From a virus: a DNA stretch of 64,000 nucleotides. A model generated the notes under the pieces. It worked only from the letters and a program-made list of their open reading frames with translations, was not told where the DNA came from and did not search any database. The stretch is from IMG/VR virus record IMGVR_UViG_3300042691_026747, positions 22,316-86,315 of that record. One strand, given 5' to 3'. Position 1 is the stretch's first letter. Every line of letters begins with the position of its first letter. This document shows, in pieces, positions 51,261-59,607 of this stretch. A program made the position numbers and the translations under genes.

Positions 51261-54200
51261 TATTTTATTAATTTTTTATTACTGTTTTTATCGGTAAATC
51301 CCGCCATACCAAAAAATACCCAATTATGTTCAGAGTTGGCATATTGAACTTGTTTGGATAAATCACCACGCGAATTCATATGGTTATTTTCCGTAACATT
51401 TAACTCTTGTATTGTATCAGTTGTGTTTGTAGAAACAACCCAAGAATCCAACATAGCTTTAGTTTGCCCCTGACTTTTTTGTAAGTCTTTAAATGATGTT
51501 TGTGCAACGTAACAGCACATCGCAATACCCATCAACAAATCATCATGATAACCTTTCATATGGTCAGCACGGCCACCTTTAAACACAAAAGTATCCATTT
51601 CAGCCAAAGCTCTAATAGACCTAACTTTAAAAGAATTTAAACGTACAGATTCCTCTAATTTTGTAACTATAGTATTTCTATTTTTTTGAAAATTAAGACC
51701 TGGTAATTTACCATCCCTCATGTGTTTTTCTAACGTTTTATTGTTAGTTACGGCATCTATACCTATGATTTGGTCATAGTACATTCTTTTAACCGGATAA
51801 CTAAGTTCTATCATTTTTAATACGGAAGAAACACCATAACCACCTGTAATATCGACAACAGCGAAAGCCTCATATCTATTACCATATTCTACAGCTATTT
51901 CACCTAATATATCTGGGGCCACCTTACCGTGGTATTCAGCAACTTGATTACCTGTGGTGAAATCCATTATACAAATAGTAGAAAAGTCATCTGCTGAACC
52001 TGAAGAGGCATCTATAGCCATTATATATTCATGACCTAATTGTGGGTCTTCCCATATCCACATACCACCATCCAACCACTCCATTCTAACCGGATCTTGT
52101 ATATTATTCTTTCTGTGGTAATCTATATATTTTTCATTAATTACGTTATCACCTGAACCGTTAAACGTACAGTTCAACTCTTGTGCAATCTTACGTTGAT
52201 TATGGTTAAGTTGGGCACACATTTTTTCATACCAAGGTGAAATTGGTTGCCAACCTTCAGACTCTAACCTATCGAAATTGTCATAATTCATATCAACAAT
52301 TTCTTCTATCACTTCTCCGGCATCATTAAATTTTAACCATTTCATATCTTTGTTGTAACGTGGATCTTGAAACCATCTCATTTCAACAATATTAAATGGA
52401 TTGTTAGTTTTTTCTTTTGTTTTGGCCGCCATATATGTTTTATAATATAAGGCGTCCATACCGTTTGGTGTTTGGTGACCTAATATACCGTTATATAAAA
52501 CACTGTGACACCACATATCATCATCATTATTAGGTAATGAGAAATCGTAGGTATCGTTTTTACCATCTTCTATAGATTTAACCTCAACCCACATAATATT
52601 GTGAGATATGTTATTATAGGATTCGTTTACGATATCCAAATAACTTAATAATAATCCTCTACTAACGTGATTTACTTTACTGTTTGTTCTAGTTATGTGA
52701 CTTATTTTACAACCTCTATCCGAAAAATATTTTAAACCTAACCCATTTTTATGGTAATTATTACGGATTATATCACCACCCATTGGTACAACGTCATGTG
52801 GTTCATGTATTTTATACATTACTAAGTTATGTTTTTTTACATCTTTACGTTTTAAATTAAAACCTATTAAATCGTAAAAAAGTTTAGAATTTTTACTGTT
52901 CATATGTAATCTATAATTCATAGACTCAACCTTAACCCTTTTGGTTGGTGGTGTTAATTTTTCTTGGTATTCACATAGTATACCCAAGTTCATAAATAAC
53001 ACCCTAAACTGTTCCACCAATCTTTTAGAAGACGAACAAAGACCTACATTACCGTTATCAGACCTACTATAACCGTCACCGTCCATAAACCCTCTGATAA
53101 AAGATATCACATTTTTTTTAGACAAAGAAAAAATACGTTTAGGTATTGTTTTTAGTTTAGCTTTTAGAGCTAAATCAAAACCCATGTATTCTAAAAATCC
53201 ACCTAATTCTTTGGATGATGTGGTGTAATGAAATTTACCGTCGAAACTATATTTTAAACCTAATTTTTTGAATATACCGGATATGTCATCACCACAACTA
53301 ATAGTTATTGAAGTACCTACATGTTTACCGTTTTTTATTGATTTATATGAACTACCTTCTGCTAAAAATAAACCCATAAAATAACTAACATCTTCGGTTA
53401 TTTTATTTATTTTAAATTTGTTCCTATTTCTTTTGTTTTCGGTAATAATGAAATCAGAACAATCATCATTATCACCCCATATGTTTTGGTTATAAACAAC
53501 AGGCACATAATCACCAACAGACAAATCTTTCAATTGATACCACCCAAAAGATTTGTTTTTATCCGAATACACGTAAAGTTTATGATTTAAACTCCCTTCT
53601 AAATTGGTTATTTTAGTTTTTATTATTTTAGTATCTACATTACCGTTGTTAAACATAATATTAGAACCTCGTAAACCACCGTAACCTAAAACTTCATAAT
53701 TATCTATGTTGTACCCACCTTTTCTATTTTCATCAACGAAATCACCAACCTCTCTAATACCTTTATTAGTAAATACAAAAGTGTCTTTTGTTACACAAGA
53801 AATTAAAATAGCTCCACCACCTGTTGATAAAGCTGGTTGAGCCGCCGCATAAACCTCTTCACCGCCTTCAATATACGCCGCCTCATCCATGACTAGTAAT
53901 GTAGGTGTATAACCACGTAATGCATCCATTGATGTAGCTACGGCTTTAACCTCTGAACCGTTTGTTAATCTATAATGTTTAGCTGAATTCTTTTCGGCAT
54001 CATACCATGAAGGTTCATCACCTGGTTTAGTAGGTGGTGCCCAAACATTCATCCATGATGGTAATTGTGAAGTAAAGTCTTTAACTTTTTTAAGGAATTC
54101 TATAGCTGTTTCCTGTTTATTAGCTAAAATTAGAACCCTTTGAGGGCTTTGTGGGTCAGCCAGTGCTGTCATGACAGCTATATAAGCCGCCGTTGTTGTG

Positions 54201-54418
54201 GAAACACCCGCCTGACGGGGTTTCATCACTATATTAAACTGTTCTTTCTTGTATGCTTTAATTAATTCCTTTTGTTTGGGGAATAATTTAAAACTAACAA
54301 ATCCTTTTTGTGTTTGGTCAAATGTGGTTAAATAGTTTTCTATTGTATAAATAGGATCTTTTATACATTTGGCAAGTTCAAGAAGTTTTTGTGTTTTATT
54401 TTGTTGTATATTAGACAT
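51260..54418 (-). CDS. Large terminase subunit (gp17-like) interrupted by an intein
   Basis: The 1052-residue precursor contains terminase ATPase motifs: IVMKPRQAGVST (Walker A-like, about 63-74), VLILANKQ, TLLVMDEAAYIEGG (Walker B, about 172-185) and motif III, which reads ILIS...TPNG but is split by a 442-residue intein. After it come the nuclease part with EYIMAIDASSG and FAVVDITGGYG (RNase H-type Asp residues). Extein length is 610, normal for gp17-like proteins. It cuts concatemeric DNA and pumps it through the portal. A GATATTTATATA box lies upstream. Confidence 0.92.
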   Translation of the reverse strand: MSNIQQNKTQKLLELAKCIKDPIYTIENYLTTFDQTQKGFVSFKLFPKQKELIKAYKKEQFNIVMKPRQAGVSTTTAAYIAVMTALADPQSPQRVLILANKQETAIEFLKKVKDFTSQLPSWMNVWAPPTKPGDEPSWYDAEKNSAKHYRLTNGSEVKAVATSMDALRGYTPTLLVMDEAAYIEGGEEVYAAAQPALSTGGGAILISCVTKDTFVFTNKGIREVGDFVDENRKGGYNIDNYEVLGYGGLRGSNIMFNNGNVDTKIIKTKITNLEGSLNHKLYVYSDKNKSFGWYQLKDLSVGDYVPVVYNQNIWGDNDDCSDFIITENKRNRNKFKINKITEDVSYFMGLFLAEGSSYKSIKNGKHVGTSITISCGDDISGIFKKLGLKYSFDGKFHYTTSSKELGGFLEYMGFDLALKAKLKTIPKRIFSLSKKNVISFIRGFMDGDGYSRSDNGNVGLCSSSKRLVEQFRVLFMNLGILCEYQEKLTPPTKRVKVESMNYRLHMNSKNSKLFYDLIGFNLKRKDVKKHNLVMYKIHEPHDVVPMGGDIIRNNYHKNGLGLKYFSDRGCKISHITRTNSKVNHVSRGLLLSYLDIVNESYNNISHNIMWVEVKSIEDGKNDTYDFSLPNNDDDMWCHSVLYNGILGHQTPNGMDALYYKTYMAAKTKEKTNNPFNIVEMRWFQDPRYNKDMKWLKFNDAGEVIEEIVDMNYDNFDRLESEGWQPISPWYEKMCAQLNHNQRKIAQELNCTFNGSGDNVINEKYIDYHRKNNIQDPVRMEWLDGGMWIWEDPQLGHEYIMAIDASSGSADDFSTICIMDFTTGNQVAEYHGKVAPDILGEIAVEYGNRYEAFAVVDITGGYGVSSVLKMIELSYPVKRMYYDQIIGIDAVTNNKTLEKHMRDGKLPGLNFQKNRNTIVTKLEESVRLNSFKVRSIRALAEMDTFVFKGGRADHMKGYHDDLLMGIAMCCYVAQTSFKDLQKSQGQTKAMLDSWVVSTNTTDTIQELNVTENNHMNSRGDLSKQVQYANSEHNWVFFGMAGFTDKNSNKKLIK
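52472..53797 (-). mobile_element. Intein with LAGLIDADG-type endonuclease in the terminase gene
   Basis: The insert runs from Cys208 (CVTKDTFVFTNKG, block A) to Gln649 (VLYNGILGHQ, block G), followed by Thr as +1 residue: ILIS|C...HQ|TPNG. Removing it restores the ISTPNG motif. The 442-residue length suits a bifunctional intein. The endonuclease signatures are YFMGLFLAEGSS and FIRGFMDGDGYS, two LAGLIDADG-type motifs. The C-terminal residue is Gln rather than the usual Asn. TYDFSLPNNDDDMW is block F-like. It probably splices itself out. Confidence 0.93.
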
Positions 54419-54436
54419 GAAATAATGTTCTTTTAA

Positions 54437-54448
54437 TATATAAATATC
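54437..54448 (-). promoter_or_regulatory. Late-promoter-like box GATATTTATATA
   Basis: Reads GATATTTATATA on the minus strand, 18 bp before the terminase start. Confidence 0.5.
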
Positions 54449-54488
54449 GAGAACATTATTTAAATCATTTATTCTTTATTTTACGTAA

Positions 54489-57260
54489 TTACAAACCATA
54501 AATTCTGTCTTTTAAAATATCTATAAGAACTGGTTTTAAGTCTTCCGTATATGGATAAAAAGTTTCCACAGTATAATCAACATTTAAATCTACCTTACCA
54601 TCAAATCTACCAATACCCTCTTCCATCATTTCTTCTATTAAACTTACATAAGTCGCCGTAGGTATATTGGATTCACGATTAACTTTTTCTAAAGCGTAAT
54701 CTATAACATCGTCCACAATATAATTTAATTTTATAACAAATACATTTTTTTCTTTCATGGTATTATCATTACCATACTTCATTGTCACATCTTGCCACTC
54801 ACCCTTACTACCAAAAATTTCTTCAATTGAATTTTTAGCCTTTTTATATAATTTATCGGACAATAAACCATTTACAGCATCATTAAAAGACCAGCTTATT
54901 TCTCTTTTAAGTTTAATTAACTCATCACCATTCATTATTAATGTTAATAAATTATCATTAGACATTCCCACAATTCTTTCATCATATAACGTAATTGAAA
55001 ATTTACCGTTATCTTCATCGTAATCCTCCACCCAACTTTCAAAATCGTCAATATAATAGTCTTTTAAAGTTATTTTTTTATTACGCATTTCTTCCATCAA
55101 ATAGTCTCTAATTAATTCGGAAACACCCTTTACTTCTAAAACACTTGGGACAGCTTCATCAGCATCATAACCATACCAATCTATAATATCTTCACCACAG
55201 ACAATTTTACCAGAAACTTCAGTATACAAATCTTCTAAATAACATAAATCATCGATTGTTAAATAAAAACTTCCACCCTCTTCCCTAATTTGACCGTTAC
55301 GGTAACCCCCAAAACTATGTTCAATAATAGATAGAACTTCTTCTTTAATTTCTTTATCTTCTGGTGGTGCGGAATTGTAAGCACAAATTTTAAATAAATC
55401 ATCAAAATCATCCAAGATATCTAATTTTTTATAATTTAAATAAGCTTCATAATAATTTTTGTTAAAAAAATCATCCACAACAACTTGAGTTGAGACGTTG
55501 TACAACACATCAACTATATTATCACCATCTTCGTCCAAACCAACTAAGTCGTTTATAGATTTTTGTAAATCATCAAGTGTTGGGAATATTTTTCTAACCC
55601 CTGTTACAAATAAATAAGTTTCAACAAAATCTCTAGTATTAATTAATCTATATTTTATAATATCAATATGTAACCCTGTTATATGTGAAATATACCTCCA
55701 ATAAGTTTCTGGTGAATTACCAAAAACTTTTATGTACAAATCTAAATTAATATCACTAAGTAAATTCTTTGATAATATTAGTTTAATTTCTTCTTCATCA
55801 CAATAAGCAAATATTTGTCCATCATCTATACCGTATTTGTATAATTCAACGTCATTTGGTACTAAATTAATATTTTTTAAAATAAAATCTATTTTTTCCT
55901 CAATACTATAAACATCTAAAATAATTTTTATAACTCTTTGGTTTAAATTATTAAAAGGGTTTATATCAGCCTCAAAACAAAAATTAAAAAATAAATTAAC
56001 AGCCTCTTTATTACTATCAGTATTATTTGTTTTAAAAAGTTTAATAATATATTCAGCGGTGGTAGCATTACTAAGATGACCGAAAAGGTTATTTATACTG
56101 TATTTATGTTTCATGATTTCGTTTAAAAAATCATCTAAACTTATAATATTTTCTATTATTGCATTTAATAATGATTTAACACTAGAAGAAGAAAAATCTA
56201 AAAAATCAAAAGGGTTGTAATTTCTTTTTTTGGCTAATTCCCATAAGGTTTTAACAGTTTTAAGTTCATCCTTAATTAATTGTGAGTAAAAATAAAATAT
56301 ATTATCAGCACCTTCAATGTAATCTATAGGATCAACTTGTTTTTTAACCATATATTCATATGCCTTATCAACCCCTAATTCTTTAATAAATCTATCATAA
56401 GATAAAGTTTTTAATGGATCCAAACCTAATGAATCAACCCAAGTTATTAGTTCATCACCGAAATATAACTTATCAATACCTTTTTTGTTGTTAGATGATA
56501 AGTAATCCACAATAACATCACGAACAGTATCCCAATTAGGTATACTATCTTTAGCTACTTTAATAGATGTTGGTTTATCTGGAGCATCATAAGCTTCAGC
56601 ATTGCCGTCATTGTTGAAAAAAATGGCCGCTTTATACCAAGGGTTTGATTGAGGTTCTTTTTTGTTTATTATATAGAATAGGGTGCCTTTTGAACTGTAA
56701 CTTTTAAAATAATTGTCAGATTCCTTATTTGTTGTACACCATTTAGTGCCAGAACCATAAAAACAAGACGCTTTATGTGATAAAGGTATTAATATTAATA
56801 AATTATCATCATTATATAATGTTTTAGTTTCTAATTTTTTAACGTCAGATTTAGTTAGTAATTCATCAATGAATTTTACTACCTCAACAAATAAAACCCA
56901 ATCCGTATATTGATTTATATCTTTTGGTGATTTATATATTTTTTGAAATTCCTTAGCGATTGGACTGTCGTCTGTTAACAACCAATCAAATCTACTACTA
57001 CTTTTAACAAACTCATCTAAATTTTCTTTAGTTAGTTTATTTAAATTTTTATGGAATAAATTTGTGTATTTAACAATCATAGGTATTGTTACATCAGACG
57101 ATTTCCGTTTAACCATCCAATCCAAATACTTGTTATTACCTGAAGGGTCTTTCCTTGATAATTCTTCTACAAACTCTTCAGGTACTTCAGGATATTTTTT
57201 TTTAACATCCTCCAACCTACCTTCAAATATTAATTCTTCTAACAAAAATTTAGTCCTCAT
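54489..57260 (-). CDS. Large protein with targeting-like N-terminus and 'DDN...TKWC' module (copy B)
   Basis: The 923-residue protein begins MRTKFLLEELIFEGRLEDVK, a leucine/acid-rich start that resembles a prohead-targeting peptide (FLLEELIFE). Next is EFVEELSRKDPSGNNKYLDW (about residues 28-47), shared with the gene at 32600. LYNDDNLLILIPLS, then FYGSGTKWCTTN (about 149-177) is the shared WC module. The following 700 residues are helix-rich repeats without recognised domains, ending in a region with repeated aromatic/acid motifs. It is probably an injected or internal protein. It follows a three-hairpin RNA element and a late-type box. Confidence 0.7.
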   Translation of the reverse strand: MRTKFLLEELIFEGRLEDVKKKYPEVPEEFVEELSRKDPSGNNKYLDWMVKRKSSDVTIPMIVKYTNLFHKNLNKLTKENLDEFVKSSSRFDWLLTDDSPIAKEFQKIYKSPKDINQYTDWVLFVEVVKFIDELLTKSDVKKLETKTLYNDDNLLILIPLSHKASCFYGSGTKWCTTNKESDNYFKSYSSKGTLFYIINKKEPQSNPWYKAAIFFNNDGNAEAYDAPDKPTSIKVAKDSIPNWDTVRDVIVDYLSSNNKKGIDKLYFGDELITWVDSLGLDPLKTLSYDRFIKELGVDKAYEYMVKKQVDPIDYIEGADNIFYFYSQLIKDELKTVKTLWELAKKRNYNPFDFLDFSSSSVKSLLNAIIENIISLDDFLNEIMKHKYSINNLFGHLSNATTAEYIIKLFKTNNTDSNKEAVNLFFNFCFEADINPFNNLNQRVIKIILDVYSIEEKIDFILKNINLVPNDVELYKYGIDDGQIFAYCDEEEIKLILSKNLLSDINLDLYIKVFGNSPETYWRYISHITGLHIDIIKYRLINTRDFVETYLFVTGVRKIFPTLDDLQKSINDLVGLDEDGDNIVDVLYNVSTQVVVDDFFNKNYYEAYLNYKKLDILDDFDDLFKICAYNSAPPEDKEIKEEVLSIIEHSFGGYRNGQIREEGGSFYLTIDDLCYLEDLYTEVSGKIVCGEDIIDWYGYDADEAVPSVLEVKGVSELIRDYLMEEMRNKKITLKDYYIDDFESWVEDYDEDNGKFSITLYDERIVGMSNDNLLTLIMNGDELIKLKREISWSFNDAVNGLLSDKLYKKAKNSIEEIFGSKGEWQDVTMKYGNDNTMKEKNVFVIKLNYIVDDVIDYALEKVNRESNIPTATYVSLIEEMMEEGIGRFDGKVDLNVDYTVETFYPYTEDLKPVLIDILKDRIYGL

Positions 57261-57263
57261 ATG

Positions 57264-57274
57264 TAATAAATATC
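57264..57274 (-). promoter_or_regulatory. Late-promoter-like box GATATTTATTA
   Basis: Reads GATATTTATTA on the minus strand, 3 bp before the start codon at 57260, identical in spacing to the boxes at 40310 and similar to 42948. Confidence 0.5.
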
Positions 57275-57300
57275 ATCATTTATAATATAAAATAAACATT

Positions 57301-57331
57301 AAAAAACCCGTATGGAGCGAACACACGGGTT
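57301..57331 (-). terminator. Terminator after the 57383-59194 gene
   Basis: On the minus strand, AACCCGT and ACGGGTT form a 7-bp stem with a 13-nt loop, followed by TTTT. It is the last of three hairpins in this gap. Confidence 0.75.
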
Positions 57332-57380
57332 AGTCGGGGGCTTTCACCCCACATAACTTAACGGTCCTAAACGTTAAGAT
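57304..57380. ncRNA. Structured element of three successive hairpins
   Basis: Within 77 bp lie three stem-loops: 57305-57331 (7-bp stem AACCCGT/ACGGGTT), 57337-57350 (GGGG/CCCC with loop CTTTCA) and 57357-57378 (7-bp stem CTTAACG/CGTTAAG). Reading on the minus strand, the last is a terminator; the other two form a structured 3' end. The segment contains TAACGGTCCTAA, a 12-mer also found in the helix 69 region of bacterial 23S rRNA. I do not recognise an RNA family. Confidence 0.45.
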
Positions 57381-57382
57381 TT

Positions 57383-59194
57383 TTAATATTTTCTATTCAG
57401 TATATCGGTTAATTTTTTAACCAACCCATAGTCTTCGTCATCTAAAGCCTGATCAATAGCCGATTCTAATTCTTTTTTAGACCAAGTTTCAGGACTATCC
57501 ACAACATCTTCTGGTTCTTGTTTACCCATTATACGTTTTAATATATCATCCTCCTCTTCTTCCTCGTCATCAGCTGTAGGTGTTTCACCTTTATCATCGA
57601 TTGGTTCATCGTCATCTCCACCAAAAGAAGATTGCATTTCTTCTTCTCTTAGTTCTCTTATAGCCTCATCAGCCAACCTTCTAACTTTTGTTTGAGCTTC
57701 GGTTTTGTTGGCTATTAAACCCTCAACTATTTTATTATACTCATCGTCTTCTAATTCTTGTAATTTATGCCAAGTTAATGATATAGCTTCTTGATTGTCT
57801 ACTGGTATTTGTTGAACGAATTTTTCCCAAATTTTAGTACCTAAACGAATATCATTGGTTTCATTTTCTAATGTGTCCACTTTTTCGGCCACATATTTTC
57901 TAATTTCAGGATCCTTAGACTTACCCCAATCCGACATTAGATCTATAACACCTTTACCTAATTCATGTAAAAGTATTGGGAATGTCATACCTTGTGCTAT
58001 AATTTTATATTTACCTTCACTTGTTGTGGTTATCTTAACATTTCCCGCATGAACACCACTACTTCCTTGGTCTTTTATAGTTTCATCATCCAATAAAAAA
58101 TAACTAGCGTCGTTGGCCGCCATTAAATCACTATAATCTTTAGCCAAACGTTGATTTTGTCTACGGAATTCATCATCTAGCATATGTAAATTTTGTGATT
58201 TCCTTGCCGCACCATGTGTCATAGCGTTAGTGTATCTACGTCTTTTAACCGCCGATTTTAATTGGTCTTCATTTTTACCTCTTGGTTTTTGAGGTTCTGG
58301 GGTATTTATTCTAAGATTACCACGATTAATTTTACCAATTTTAAAACCATTTTGTTCAGAAGCCTGTCTCATTTCTTCTTCAGAAATATCTTCAGGTAAA
58401 CCTAACATAGCTGGTGGTAAACCTGATATTGTGGCCTCAAACTCGATAGAACCTTCAGGGATTTTAAAACTTTTTTTAACCATTTCAACTGCTTTAGCCT
58501 CTAAATTTTGAATACCCATACGATATTCTTGTTTTGCCGCACTAACCAAGGAATTACTCATAATTCTTTGAACATCATTAAATGTTACATTTTGTTTACC
58601 AGTTTTTTCTCTGATATTTCTAGCTATTTCTTCGAAGGATTCCCTAGCTAATTGATTGGTTAAATCCCTACCTAAAATTTCTGAAAAGTCATTTTCACCA
58701 CTTTCAAATTTTCTTCTTACATCGTCATTCATGTCTTCTGTTAATATTTTTTTTGATATTGTTTCTACTAGTTCACTTTTAGTCATTATAGCTGACTGTG
58801 AAGACTCCAATATACGTAAAATATCTTGTTTAGTTAAGTTAGCCATAGTATTTTCTTGTTGTATATTTTTATTTTTTAATAAATTAGCCTTTTCCACTTC
58901 AACTGATTTAATTTCATCTTTAACCTTGTCTAATTCACCTTGAAAGTATTTGGCCTCTTCTCTAGATTTTTTTGCTAGTGCTGTTTTCATTTGTCTGTCT
59001 TGAGCCTCAACTTCTGGTGTTACACCGACAGCTCTACTAGCTTGTGTGGATGCGGCTGTAGATTGTGCTTTACTATTAATAATTTGATTATTTACTTCTT
59101 TTGATTTGTTTTTAAGATTTAAAATCTTATCATCTAAAGATTTAACTTTATCTTCGAAACTAGTTTCTTCTATTTCTCTTAATTTTTTAGACAT
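57383..59194 (-). CDS. Putative internal virion protein, 603 residues
   Basis: The protein begins with a long coiled coil (to about residue 110) and then MANLTKQDILRILESSQSAI (about 116-135) and SELVETISKKILTEDMNDD, which look like a second, internal targeting-type start and may be the true N-terminus of an ancestral gene. The C-terminal half has KRRRYTNAMTHGAARKSQNL, LLHELGKGVIDLM (about 411-423; HEL resembles a metallopeptidase but the second His is absent) and a strongly acidic EEEEEDD run (about 555-560). It is probably a virion protein. Not recognised. Confidence 0.65.
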   Translation of the reverse strand: MSKKLREIEETSFEDKVKSLDDKILNLKNKSKEVNNQIINSKAQSTAASTQASRAVGVTPEVEAQDRQMKTALAKKSREEAKYFQGELDKVKDEIKSVEVEKANLLKNKNIQQENTMANLTKQDILRILESSQSAIMTKSELVETISKKILTEDMNDDVRRKFESGENDFSEILGRDLTNQLARESFEEIARNIREKTGKQNVTFNDVQRIMSNSLVSAAKQEYRMGIQNLEAKAVEMVKKSFKIPEGSIEFEATISGLPPAMLGLPEDISEEEMRQASEQNGFKIGKINRGNLRINTPEPQKPRGKNEDQLKSAVKRRRYTNAMTHGAARKSQNLHMLDDEFRRQNQRLAKDYSDLMAANDASYFLLDDETIKDQGSSGVHAGNVKITTTSEGKYKIIAQGMTFPILLHELGKGVIDLMSDWGKSKDPEIRKYVAEKVDTLENETNDIRLGTKIWEKFVQQIPVDNQEAISLTWHKLQELEDDEYNKIVEGLIANKTEAQTKVRRLADEAIRELREEEMQSSFGGDDDEPIDDKGETPTADDEEEEEDDILKRIMGKQEPEDVVDSPETWSKKELESAIDQALDDEDYGLVKKLTDILNRKY

Positions 59195-59607
59195 TATGTT
59201 TTAATTTTTTTATCTTTGTCGAATACCAAATCTAATGAATATAGTTTTTCTTCAACTGATTTTAAAGTATCACCAAATTTAAATACTAAACGTTCTTCAG
59301 GATAATCACCATTATCTTCTAATTTTTCCCAACCTAAAGCCACGATACCTTCTACAGCATTGTATATTTGAAATACACCTGAATTTTGTATTAATTCTAA
59401 ATCAAAGTCGGATGTTTTAATATTTCCAACAAATTTAATAAAACTTGGGTCTGGTGTTAAATCGTTCTTATCTGTAACAACCGAGGATTCGTACCAACTT
59501 TCATCCCAATCATAATTTACGGAATTTGAAAAGAGGAACTCAAAAATGTGTTCCCCTTTATGATTAGTACCTACTTTATTTATATATATTAAATACAATT
59601 CTTTCAT
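59194..59607 (-). CDS. Hypothetical protein, 137 residues
   Basis: The protein begins MKELYLIYINKVGTNHKGEH and is beta-rich, with FEFLFSNSVNYDWDESW and GIVALGWEKLEDNGDYPEER. It shares a TAATG start/stop with its neighbours on both sides. No family recognised. Position suggests a virion-associated role. Confidence 0.65.
   Translation of the reverse strand: MKELYLIYINKVGTNHKGEHIFEFLFSNSVNYDWDESWYESSVVTDKNDLTPDPSFIKFVGNIKTSDFDLELIQNSGVFQIYNAVEGIVALGWEKLEDNGDYPEERLVFKFGDTLKSVEEKLYSLDLVFDKDKKIKT

Noticed and set aside
57355-57372. I-CeuI-like target or 23S rRNA fragment
   Set aside because: Only about 12 bp match exactly; the rest of the helix and the site differ. Kept only as a note in the hairpin finding.
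57304-57380. tRNA candidate in the three-hairpin gap
   Set aside because: Stems do not make a cloverleaf: no acceptor stem joins the ends, no T-arm sequence and no anticodon arm of 5 bp with 7-nt loop.
57383-59194. Metallopeptidase call from LLHELGKG
   Set aside because: The second His of HExxH is absent and no further ligand is evident.
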